DNA of 64,000 bases from Pseudomonas_T sp032052615 (lineage in GTDB: Bacteria > Pseudomonadota > Gammaproteobacteria > Pseudomonadales > Pseudomonadaceae). The translations under genes and the position numbers were made by a program. A model generated the notes under the pieces. The model saw nothing but the letters and a program-made list of their open reading frames with translations. It was not told where the DNA came from and searched no databases. The stretch is from the NCBI GenBank assembly GCA_032052615.1, contig DAMBWF010000005.1:124001-188000 (forward strand), read 5' to 3'. How positions within the stretch are numbered: position 1 is the first letter of the stretch; every line of letters starts with the position of its first letter. Of this stretch, positions 32,907 through 39,998 are shown in pieces.

Positions 32907-33355
32907 ACGCCGCGCCCAATCCGAACCCCAACCGTGCCAGGCTGATCAAGCTGATTCACGTCGGCCGCCGCGAGTTGGGCATGGATGATGAAACCTACCG
33001 CCTGATGCTGGCCGGTATGAAGGGGCTGGGCGGCGCTACCTCGACTGCCGACCTGACTGTTCCAAACCTCTACCGGGTCTTGGAACAGCTCAAGCAGAAA
33101 GGCTTCAAGGTCCGTCCAAACACAAAGGGGAAGCGGCCGCTGGCCGCTGACCCGCAATCGAAGAAGATCCGTTCGCTCTGGCTTGAGCTACATGAGCGAG
33201 GCGCTCTACGCGACCCATCCGAGGAAGCACTCGCCAAATTCGTCTTGGGCTTGACCCATGTTGCGGCACTACAGTGGCTCAGCAGCGACCAGGCGAGTCG
33301 CGTCATCGAGAGTCTTAAGAAGTGGCTCGCTCGTGAAGAAAGGGGGACAGCTTGA
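32903..33355 (+). CDS. GemA-like regulatory protein (Mu gp16, DUF1018)
   Basis: A 150-residue protein with LIKLIHVGRRELGMDDETYR, then LMLAGMKGLGG and a C-terminal ALQWLSSDQASRVIESLKKW, the standard DUF1018/GemA layout. In Mu, GemA modulates host gene expression and DNA gyrase/supercoiling. Coupled by 4-bp overlap to the activator gene. Confidence 0.88.
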   Translation: MNAAPNPNPNRARLIKLIHVGRRELGMDDETYRLMLAGMKGLGGATSTADLTVPNLYRVLEQLKQKGFKVRPNTKGKRPLAADPQSKKIRSLWLELHERGALRDPSEEALAKFVLGLTHVAALQWLSSDQASRVIESLKKWLAREERGTA

Positions 33356-33717
33356 AGAACGCCAACCGCTCAATCGCTCACGACCTCCTAAACGATATGG
33401 CAGAACAGACATCAACTGCTGCCCGGGAAACGCTAGGGCTCTCAGAGGAGATCGCCGCCGCCCTGGGTACCGATGTGGCTATGCGCATGGTCGAGCGGTG
33501 GGGCGGCCAGCAGCTCTATATGCCTAAGGGGGTTCGCATTGTGGCAGCGAGGCTGCACCAACAGATATACGATGACTGGAAAGGACGTAACCAGCGCGAC
33601 CTAGTACGCAAGTACGGTGTTTCGCTACAGTTCATCTATCGTGTCATCAAGATCATGCGGCGGGCTGACCTCAACCGTCGCCAGGCGGATATGTTTGACT
33701 CGGCCAGCGAGGATTAG
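33352..33717 (+). CDS. Mor/C-family transcription activator
   Basis: A 121-residue protein with the Mor signature: LGTDVAMRMVERWGGQQLYM, then PKGVRIVAARLHQQIYDDWK and a C-terminal HTH (RDLVRKYGVSLQFIYRVIKI). Mor and C of Mu bind imperfect dyads near -40 and activate middle and late promoters. Only one such gene is visible here, as the last gene of the early unit, so it is inferred to act at the four late promoters at 3277, 9344, 14,927 and 22,255. Confidence 0.9.
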   Translation: MKNANRSIAHDLLNDMAEQTSTAARETLGLSEEIAAALGTDVAMRMVERWGGQQLYMPKGVRIVAARLHQQIYDDWKGRNQRDLVRKYGVSLQFIYRVIKIMRRADLNRRQADMFDSASED

Positions 33718-34169
33718 CCGAGCTACCTGTTGGCTCATTTCCAATGCCCTTGGATGCATCCCATCCCACCTCAGTCCATCGTATCCCGGTCTATCCCGTT
33801 TATCTCACGGACTCTACGGGGTTTATATCGTTCTCTCTCAGAAAATCCCCGCTTCCTGCATGTCGCTATAGACTGGACCTGTCATTGCCCAGGAAAGCAT
33901 AACGGTTAGTATGATGCTGTATCTTTTCATAGGTCCTCCGTCGGCAGCATCGTTAGAAAAAAATCGTGATAATTATAGACGGGAGGGCCTCCTCAATCTT
34001 AGTAGAGATACTCCGCTGTGCTTGGTGGCTATACGCCAAGCCATCTTCTAAAACAATGCCGTTCGGCGTCGTATCCAAAGAAATCGCAGTTGCCGAGGCG
34101 AAATACGAAAAGCCCGCATCTCGGTCAACTGCTAAGCAATCCGATGAAAATACTCCAAGAGGAAGATAC
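33718..34169. other. Gene-poor junction containing the unresolved right end of the prophage
   Basis: No credible gene. At 33,757-33,830 short iterated elements occur; on the minus strand they read GATAAACGGG, GATAGACCGG and GATACGATGG in succession, plus GATATAAACC. These could be transposase end-binding sites. Composition becomes AT-rich after about 33,860. The terminal CA dinucleotide and the 5-bp target duplication cannot be identified without the left end. Confidence 0.45.
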
Positions 34170-34655
34170 TTACTTGAAGTACCACTCGTTACTCAGGGCT
34201 AAAGCGTTCGGCGGGCTCGGGATTATTGCGAGGGTTGATTTTTTTATAAGCGTACAGCCATAACTAGAACTTTTCCCTGCTCGCCTTTCATATTCATCCT
34301 TCGAGAGATAGGCGTTGGCATACCAGCCGCCCACGTAGTTAGGGAAGTATTCATCGTGAACTAGCTCAAAAGCATGCACGCGACAATTTTTGTTTTTTTT
34401 TTGGGCTACATAGAGAATTCGATGGCTATAACCTTGAAGTTCTTCTTCGGCAACCGAATAGTTTTTTAATTCGCAGTCAAGGGCCTGAGAATGCCATGAA
34501 ATGGTTTGGTGGCGAATGGTCAGCACCCCACCGCAACCACGGCCTTGACCTTGGTAACGTCCTTCAAAGAAATCTGAGTCTAAAGGTTTGCCATTGGAAT
34601 GCTCTGATGCAAACAACACCAGGCTGGAAAAGAATAGTGATCTAGTTGTAAGCAT
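34170..34655 (-). CDS. Third paralogous exported putative immunity protein, frameshifted C-terminus
   Basis: A 161-residue product (ATG at 34,655) with a signal peptide (LTTRSLFFSSLVLFASEH) and the family core FFEGRYQGQGRGCGGVLTIR, WHSQALDCEL and the VHDEYFPNYVGGW segment. After LIKK the tail differs from the two paralogues. A change of frame at the A7 tract (minus strand; 34,239-34,245) would restore INPRNNPEPAERFSPE and a stop at 34,189. So this copy is frameshifted, by mutation, slippage or sequencing error. Confidence 0.7.
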   Translation of the reverse strand: MLTTRSLFFSSLVLFASEHSNGKPLDSDFFEGRYQGQGRGCGGVLTIRHQTISWHSQALDCELKNYSVAEEELQGYSHRILYVAQKKNKNCRVHAFELVHDEYFPNYVGGWYANAYLSKDEYERRAGKSSSYGCTLIKKSTLAIIPSPPNALALSNEWYFK

Positions 34656-34686
34656 CCACTCAGTCCAAAGTTTTGACTGTGTATTA

Positions 34687-35151
34687 TTAAGGTGTCGGTA
34701 AGTCCTTGGGTTCTGGATTGTTGCGTGGATTGTAGTCCTTGATGAGGACGCAGGCATAACTAGCGCTGGCAGGATCTTGACGGTTATCGAATTCCTGCTT
34801 CGTGAAGTATCCGCTTATATACCAGCCTCCCATGTAGCTGGGAAAATATTCATCATGACCCAATTTTATTGCATGCAAACGACAGGATTTATTTTTTTTC
34901 TTGACTTCATAGATGACTTGATGGTGATAGCCTTCATGTTCCAGCTCTGAAGCTTCATATTGAGTTATCTCACAATTTAGGGCTTGGGAGTGCCAGGAAA
35001 TACCGCCGGGTCTTATAGTGAGTAATCCCCCACAACCACGTCCTTGCCCAAAATATTGGCCTTCGAAAATTTCCGCGCTCAAGCCATGTGCCGTTGCGAG
35101 ACCTGTAAAAACTAGAAGTAAATATGCGCCTAGGCAGGCTGTTTTCTTCAA
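34687..35151 (-). CDS. Second paralogous exported putative immunity protein
   Basis: A 154-residue protein with a cleavable signal peptide (KKTACLGAYLLLVFTGLATA) and the core IFEGQYFGQGRGCGGLLTIR, ISWHSQALNCEI, HDEYFPSYMGGWY and tail DYNPRNNPEPKDLPTP. Four conserved-looking cysteines suggest periplasmic disulfides. It shares long near-identical DNA with the copy at 35,256, showing recent tandem duplication. Located between its paralogues, downstream of the SLT/LysM gene. Function as immunity protein is inferred. Confidence 0.72.
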   Translation of the reverse strand: MKKTACLGAYLLLVFTGLATAHGLSAEIFEGQYFGQGRGCGGLLTIRPGGISWHSQALNCEITQYEASELEHEGYHHQVIYEVKKKNKSCRLHAIKLGHDEYFPSYMGGWYISGYFTKQEFDNRQDPASASYACVLIKDYNPRNNPEPKDLPTP

Positions 35152-35255
35152 TTACGCTAAAATCCATATTAGTATCAATTAAGGATATTCGATAATTATG
35201 AGTAATATTTATCCGGCTTGTAGTGGCTCATTAATAGCTGCTGAATTGTGATTTA

Positions 35256-35720
35256 CTAGGTCTTCGGTAAGTCCTTGGGCTCTGGATTGTTACGCGAATT
35301 GTAGTCCTTGATGAGCGCGCAAACATAGCTGGCACTAGCAGGATTTTGACGATCTTCGTATTCTTCTTTTTTGAAAAAACCTGTGGCCTGCCATCCGATC
35401 ATATAACTAGAGAAATTTTCATCGTGATTGAGCTCAAGGGCGAAGAGCGGACAGGTTTTGTTCTTGAACTTTGGAGTGTAGACGATCCGATGTTGATAGC
35501 CATTGTGCTCTTCCTCCAGAACTTCATATGTTTTTATTTCACAGTGGAGCGCTTGGGAATGCCACGTTATGGTTTTCTTTCGGACTGTTAAAACGCCACC
35601 ACATCCTCGCCCCTGGCCGTGATAGCTTCCCTCAAATAATTCCGGTGCCGTTTTGCCATAAGTTGAGGTAGCCCCCATAAAAAAAACAAAAACTAGACTT
35701 ATATATTTGGAAATATCCAT
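35256..35720 (-). CDS. First paralogous exported putative immunity protein
   Basis: A 154-residue protein with an N-terminal signal peptide (ISKYISLVFVFFMGATSTYG) and the core LFEGSYHGQGRGCGGVLTVR, ITWHSQALHCEI, NHDENFSSYMIGW and tail DYNSRNNPEPKDLPKT. It starts 14 bp after the stop of the lytic transglycosylase-like gene, so the two are very likely one transcript. A periplasmic inhibitor of that enzyme is the best inference. I do not recognise a named family. Confidence 0.75.
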   Translation of the reverse strand: MDISKYISLVFVFFMGATSTYGKTAPELFEGSYHGQGRGCGGVLTVRKKTITWHSQALHCEIKTYEVLEEEHNGYQHRIVYTPKFKNKTCPLFALELNHDENFSSYMIGWQATGFFKKEEYEDRQNPASASYVCALIKDYNSRNNPEPKDLPKT

Positions 35721-35734
35721 GCGCGCACCCCAGT

Positions 35735-36541
35735 CTAAATAGAGCTGTAAAAAAAATCCACTTTATCTTTGTAGTTGGCATCACCGGACACATTATACAC
35801 GGAGGACGCTAGTGTGGAGTCTAGCTTTTCTATGGAATAAATGACGCGTTTTTTAACTGATTTCTGATAGGCTAATCTTTGCCCCAGCTGTAAGTTGCTG
35901 GGGTTCGCGTTTGGATTGAGCGCGCGTAGAACTTCAACTGTTGTTCCCGCGGCCTTAGAGATTCGTTCAAAATTCGGGTTTTCTTTCGTCACTACGAATT
36001 CGAGCATTTGCCCATCTTCCTGTAAGGTAATGGTGGCAAAGGTACAAGCCCGAAGGAGCAGATAAGCCGTGCCGGCAATGATATTTTCCTTGGGCATGGA
36101 TCTGATATTTTCATGGTGTATGTATCGATAAGCTTCCGGAAGAATAAGCTTCATGTTTTCTCCGGTGAATTTATCCGTGCTTAATACATCATTGATGCCG
36201 GCGTCGCCTGTATTGCCAATCTGCATTGGCCTTGTATCCCATGCCCGAGGCGCCCCAGGTCCTGTTTCGGTATAGATAATCGCCTTGATAAGCTTGGGGT
36301 CTACCCTGGGCGCTACAAAAAAGCCAGCATCGCAAGAATTGTTCAGTAGGAAATGTCGGTTATAGGTAGCCGCTATCTCTTCAATCACGGAGTCATGCTT
36401 TTTCCAAGCAGGGAGGGTTCGCAGTGAATGTTCCATGCTTCGCTTCCAATCAGAAAGTTGGACAGCACTCATGGAGTATTTATATTCGGTTACCTTCGAT
36501 GGCCGGCGTGGATAGGTCTGGATGTTCGTGACGGTCTGCAT
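35735..36541 (-). CDS. SLT lytic transglycosylase-LysM protein, candidate antibacterial effector
   Basis: A 268-residue protein without signal peptide. Residues ~80-165 form a lysozyme-like SLT domain: KLIKAIIYTETGPGAP with candidate catalytic Glu92, PMQIGN at 105-110 and KENIIAGTAYLLLR at 151-164. Residues ~182-226 form a LysM domain (FVVTKENPNFERISKAAG, ALNPNANPSNLQLGQ). A cytoplasmic peptidoglycan hydrolase followed by exported small proteins fits a type VI (or other contact-dependent) effector with immunity genes. No VgrG, PAAR or Hcp gene is present in the window. Confidence 0.72.
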   Translation of the reverse strand: MQTVTNIQTYPRRPSKVTEYKYSMSAVQLSDWKRSMEHSLRTLPAWKKHDSVIEEIAATYNRHFLLNNSCDAGFFVAPRVDPKLIKAIIYTETGPGAPRAWDTRPMQIGNTGDAGINDVLSTDKFTGENMKLILPEAYRYIHHENIRSMPKENIIAGTAYLLLRACTFATITLQEDGQMLEFVVTKENPNFERISKAAGTTVEVLRALNPNANPSNLQLGQRLAYQKSVKKRVIYSIEKLDSTLASSVYNVSGDANYKDKVDFFYSSI

Positions 36542-36594
36542 AGGTTACCTTCCCTGAGAAAAAGAGAGGTGATTCTAGCGCTGGCGCCGGGCTA

Positions 36595-37335
36595 TTACTC
36601 TGAGGGTTCGCACAGGTCGGTGGGCAGGGCGGAGCAGAGGGTCTCGACGTCGTCGAATGCCCGCTCGACGGGGGGGAGGGGGGGGCGTGTCAGCATCAGC
36701 ACGGGGCGCTTCAGCTCCCGGGCCACCTGGAGCTTGGGTTCGGTGGAAACGCCGCCGCTGTTCTTGGTGACCAGCACATCGAAGTTGCCCTCGTGGAACA
36801 GTGCCCGCTCGGCTTCCAAGGCGAAGGGGCCTCGGTCGCCGATCACGCGGTAGCCGGGGCCATCGGGCTGGGCTTGCAGGCAGCGGATGGTCCAGTACTG
36901 GTGCGGGGGAATGGTGGGGAGATGGGCCAGGGGTTCGCGCCCGAGAGTGAAGAGGGGCCGACGGAAATCGGCCAGCGCGGCGATCAGCCCGGGCCAATCC
37001 GCTACCGGTCGCCAATCGTCTTCTGCGCCGGCCCGCCAGGCGGGCCGGCGCAGGGCCCAGAGCGGCACGCCGGTGAGCCGCGAGGCCTGGGCGGCGTTGG
37101 CGCTGATGCGCGCGGCGTAGGGATGGGTGGCATCCAGGAGCAGGCCGATGCCCGCTTCTCGAACGAAGCGCGCCAAGCCTTCGCCACCGCCAAAACCGCT
37201 GACCCGCACTTCGCAGGCGAGGTCGTCGGGTATCCTGCCCAGCCCGGCGAGGCTGTAGAGATGGCGAGGCCCCAGGCGACGGGCGATCCGCAGGGCGTCG
37301 CCGGTCCCTCCCAGCAGCAGGATGCGCGGGGTCAT
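36595..37335 (-). CDS. cobK: Precorrin-6A reductase
   Basis: A 246-residue enzyme starting MTPRILLLGGTGDALRIARR, a Rossmann-like dinucleotide motif, with LLLDATHPYAARISANAAQA and VLVTKNSGGVSTEPKLQVAR, which are diagnostic CobK/CbiJ segments. It uses NADPH to reduce precorrin-6A in the aerobic cobalamin pathway. The ATG overlaps the cbiD stop by 4 bp; last gene of the leftward cob operon. Confidence 0.92.
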   Translation of the reverse strand: MTPRILLLGGTGDALRIARRLGPRHLYSLAGLGRIPDDLACEVRVSGFGGGEGLARFVREAGIGLLLDATHPYAARISANAAQASRLTGVPLWALRRPAWRAGAEDDWRPVADWPGLIAALADFRRPLFTLGREPLAHLPTIPPHQYWTIRCLQAQPDGPGYRVIGDRGPFALEAERALFHEGNFDVLVTKNSGGVSTEPKLQVARELKRPVLMLTRPPLPPVERAFDDVETLCSALPTDLCEPSE

Positions 37336-38429
37336 TCGCGGGCCTCCCCGACGATCCGCCCTTGGCGGTCGATGGCGAACACTTCCAGCCGCACCGAGGG
37401 CGGCACGATGCTCCGGGCGAAGCGCAAGGCATGCCCGCACACCGCATCGCCCAGGGCAACGCCCGCGGCATGGGCTTCGGCCAGGGCCTGCTGGCTGGTA
37501 TTGGCTTCCCGCATGCGGGCCCGCAGGGCGGCATCCGCCCCCCGTTCGCCGGCCCAGTCGGCCAATTGCCCGAGGTCGATGCTGGAGTGGCGGCTGTGCA
37601 GGTCCAAATGGCCGCCGGCCAGCTTGCTGATCTTGCCGAAGCCGCCGCACAGGCTAAGTGTGTCCACCGGCGCCTTGCGCAGGTGCTTGAGCACCGCGCC
37701 GGCGAAGTCGCCCATTTCGATCAGGGCGATGTCCGGCAACCCGTAGCGCTGGCGCATGGCGTCCTCGCTGGCGTTGCCGGTGCAGGCGGCAAGATGCTGG
37801 AGGCCGTTGGCGCGGGCGACGTCGATGCCCTGGTGGATCGAGGCGATGTAGGCCGAGCAGGAAAACGGCCGGACGATGCCGGTGGTGCCGAGGATGGAGA
37901 GCCCGCCGAGGATGCCCAGCCGGGGGTTCATGGTCTTCAGCGCCAGTTCCGCGCCGCCCTCGACACCGACGGCGACCTCGAAGCCGCCAAGGTAGCCGCA
38001 GCGCGCCGCCAACTGGCCCAAGTGCTCGGCGATCATCCGCCGTGGCACCGGGTTGATCGCCGGTTCGCCCACTGGCAAGGTCAACCCCGGCCGGGTGACG
38101 GTGCCCACGCCGGGGCCGGCGCGAAATGCCACTCCCGGTTCGGGTCGCAGGCGCACCCGGGCGAAGACCAGGGCGCCGTGGGTCACGTCGGGATCGTCGC
38201 CGGCGTCCTTGAGGGTGCCGGCCTCCGCGCCATCCTCCCAGGGGCGGCAGTGGATCAGCCGCATCAGCACGCGTTGTCCCTTGGGCAAGACGATTTCCGC
38301 CGCATCGCTGACGTGCCCCTCCAGCAGCAGGCGGGCGGCCGCCAGGCTGGTGGCGGTGGCGCAACTGCCGGTGGTGTAGCCGCTGCGCAGAGGCACCGGC
38401 TGCTCGGGCGTCTCGTCGCGCATGGCCAT
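37332..38429 (-). CDS. cbiD: Cobalt-precorrin-5B C1-methyltransferase-type protein
   Basis: A 365-residue CbiD with RSGYTTGSCATATSLAAARL, the typical start, then NPVPRRMIAEHLGQLA, GGLSILGTTGIVRPFSCSAY and CGGFGKISKLAGGHLDLHS. CbiD is the anaerobic-route methylase but is also present in Pseudomonas clusters otherwise of the aerobic type, where it substitutes for CobF. The start at 38,429 is 2 bp after the cobL stop; an ATG at 38,423 is possible. Confidence 0.92.
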   Translation of the reverse strand: MAMRDETPEQPVPLRSGYTTGSCATATSLAAARLLLEGHVSDAAEIVLPKGQRVLMRLIHCRPWEDGAEAGTLKDAGDDPDVTHGALVFARVRLRPEPGVAFRAGPGVGTVTRPGLTLPVGEPAINPVPRRMIAEHLGQLAARCGYLGGFEVAVGVEGGAELALKTMNPRLGILGGLSILGTTGIVRPFSCSAYIASIHQGIDVARANGLQHLAACTGNASEDAMRQRYGLPDIALIEMGDFAGAVLKHLRKAPVDTLSLCGGFGKISKLAGGHLDLHSRHSSIDLGQLADWAGERGADAALRARMREANTSQQALAEAHAAGVALGDAVCGHALRFARSIVPPSVRLEVFAIDRQGRIVGEARE

Positions 38430-38431
38430 CG

Positions 38432-39649
38432 TCAGGCGTCCGCCTGCATCGGTTTGCGAACCTCCAGCAGCGTGACCGGCAGGGCCTGGCGCCAGGTGTC
38501 GAAGCCGCCCAGGGGCTGGGCATGGGCCACCCCCAGGCGTACCAGCTCGCCACCGTGGCGCTGACGCCACTCCACCAGACGCGCTTCGCTCTGCAAGGTC
38601 ACCGCGTTGGCTACCAGACGCCCACCGGGGCGCAGGCGTTCCCAGCAGCACTCCAGCACGCCGGGCACGGTCACGCCGCCACCGATGAAGACGGCGTCGG
38701 GGGTTTCCAGGCCAGCCAACGCTTCGGGCGCGGCGCCAGCCACCAGCGCCAGGCCCGGCACGCCCAAGGCGTCGCGGTTGTGGGCGATCAGCGCCTGGCG
38801 GCCCGCGTCGGCCTCGATGGCCAGGGCGCGGCAGGCGGGATGACCGCGCATCCATTCGATGCCGATGGAACCGCAGCCGGCGCCCACGTCCCAGAGCAAC
38901 TCGCCGGGGGAGGGCGCCAGGCGCGCCAGGGTGACGGCACGCACGTCGCGCTTGGTGAGCTGGCCGTCGTGGCGATAGGCGTCGTCGGGCAGGCCGACGG
39001 TCAGCGGCAGGCGCTGGGCGTTCCCGGCCGGCCGGCAGTCCACGGCGATCAGGTTGAGGGCCGCCACCTCGGGCAGGGACCAGTCCAGCGCCAGCCGGTC
39101 GAGCCGCCGTTCCTCGTCGCCCCCCAGCCGCTCCAGCACGCACATCCGACTGGGCCCGAAGCCCCGGGCCACCAGCAAGGCGGCCACGGCCGCCGGCGTC
39201 TGGCCGTCCTGGGAAAGAATCAGCAACCGCGCGCCGGGTTGCACATGGGGCTGCAGCGTGGCCAGCGGCCGGCCCACCAAGGACAGCAGGACGCACTGCT
39301 GCAGCGGCCAGCCCAGCCGCGCGGCGGCGAGGGACGCGGACGAGGGGGCTGGCAGGACCTTCAGCTCCGCCGGGTCCAGCGTCTGGACAAGGCTGGCGCC
39401 GACGCCGTACAGCATCGGGTCGCCGCTGGCCAGCACGCAGACCGGCTCGCCGCGCCGGGCCAGCAGCGGGTCCAAGGAGAAGGGCGATGGCCAGGGCCGG
39501 CGTTCTCCCTCGATGCCCCGGGGCAACAGGGCTAGGTGGCGTGTCCCGCCCACGATCAGCCGGGCCTCGCGCAAGGCCCGGCGCGCGGCCCGGCCCAGCC
39601 CCGCATAGCCGTCTTCGCCGATGCCCACCACTGTCAGCCAGGGCGCCAT
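38432..39649 (-). CDS. cobL: Precorrin-6Y C5,15-methyltransferase/decarboxylase (CbiE-CbiT fusion)
   Basis: A 405-residue bifunctional methyltransferase. The N-terminal CbiE half contains LTVVGIGEDGYAGLGRAARR, VCVLASGDPMLYGVGASLVQ; the C-terminal CbiT half contains GELLWDVGAGCGSIGIEWMR and PDAVFIGGGVTVPGVLECCW. It methylates C5 and C15 and decarboxylates the C12 acetate of precorrin-6B. First gene of the leftward cob operon; its start is about 60 bp from the promoter of the divergent cobG operon. Confidence 0.93.
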   Translation of the reverse strand: MAPWLTVVGIGEDGYAGLGRAARRALREARLIVGGTRHLALLPRGIEGERRPWPSPFSLDPLLARRGEPVCVLASGDPMLYGVGASLVQTLDPAELKVLPAPSSASLAAARLGWPLQQCVLLSLVGRPLATLQPHVQPGARLLILSQDGQTPAAVAALLVARGFGPSRMCVLERLGGDEERRLDRLALDWSLPEVAALNLIAVDCRPAGNAQRLPLTVGLPDDAYRHDGQLTKRDVRAVTLARLAPSPGELLWDVGAGCGSIGIEWMRGHPACRALAIEADAGRQALIAHNRDALGVPGLALVAGAAPEALAGLETPDAVFIGGGVTVPGVLECCWERLRPGGRLVANAVTLQSEARLVEWRQRHGGELVRLGVAHAQPLGGFDTWRQALPVTLLEVRKPMQADA

Positions 39650-39706
39650 TCGCCACTCCTCGTTCGCCTGTCCGGCATCGCCTGTCGCGGCCGGGCACAA
39701 AGCGGG

Positions 39707-39712
39707 CATAAT
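39707..39712 (+). promoter_or_regulatory. Candidate -10 element of the riboswitch-led cob operon
   Basis: CATAAT lies about 8 bases before the first base of the B12 riboswitch P1 stem, placing a transcription start at 39,719-39,720. No convincing -35 is seen in the GC-rich sequence upstream. Confidence 0.5.
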
Positions 39713-39719
39713 ACCGTGT

Positions 39720-39895
39720 CGTCGGTGCCCTTCGGGGCCTGGAGTCGCGCGGGTCGATCCGCGGGCTCCCGAGGGAACACGGAACGCCGTGGCTGCCCCC
39801 GCAACTGTATGCAGCGAGTCCCGCGCATCGTGCCACTGGCTTCGGCCGGGAAGGCGCGCCGGATGCCGACCTGCCAGCCAGGAGACCTGCCGACG
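39720..39895 (+). promoter_or_regulatory. Cobalamin (B12) riboswitch
   Basis: Canonical elements occur in order: GAGGGAACACGG, GCTGCCCCCGCAACTGTA, GCCACTGG, CGGGAAGG and the B12 box GCCAGCCAGGAGACCTGCC (39,873-39,891). A closing P1 stem CGTCGG/CCGACG joins 39,720-39,725 to 39,889-39,895. It lies in the leader of cobG and should repress the rightward operon when adenosylcobalamin is abundant. The last ~100 bases of the leader are available for a regulatory stem over the cobG start. Confidence 0.93.
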
Positions 39896-39998
39896 GATGG
39901 GTCGCGTGCCAACATCGGGCGGGGTGTACCGATGCCGGCGGATCGCCTCGTGGGCGGCCGCCAGGTCCGGTCGTGCGATCGCCGAAGCGGACCGAACC

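Noticed and set aside
33830..33870. tRNA-like 3' end or attachment site (AATCCCCGCTTCC)
   Set aside because: A T-arm-like string is present, but no acceptor stem or anticodon arm pairs with it, and the phage uses transposition, not site-specific integration.
33966..34263. Plus-strand frames of about 80 codons beside the island
   Set aside because: No ribosome sites, overlap the third immunity gene antisense, and no protein-like pattern.
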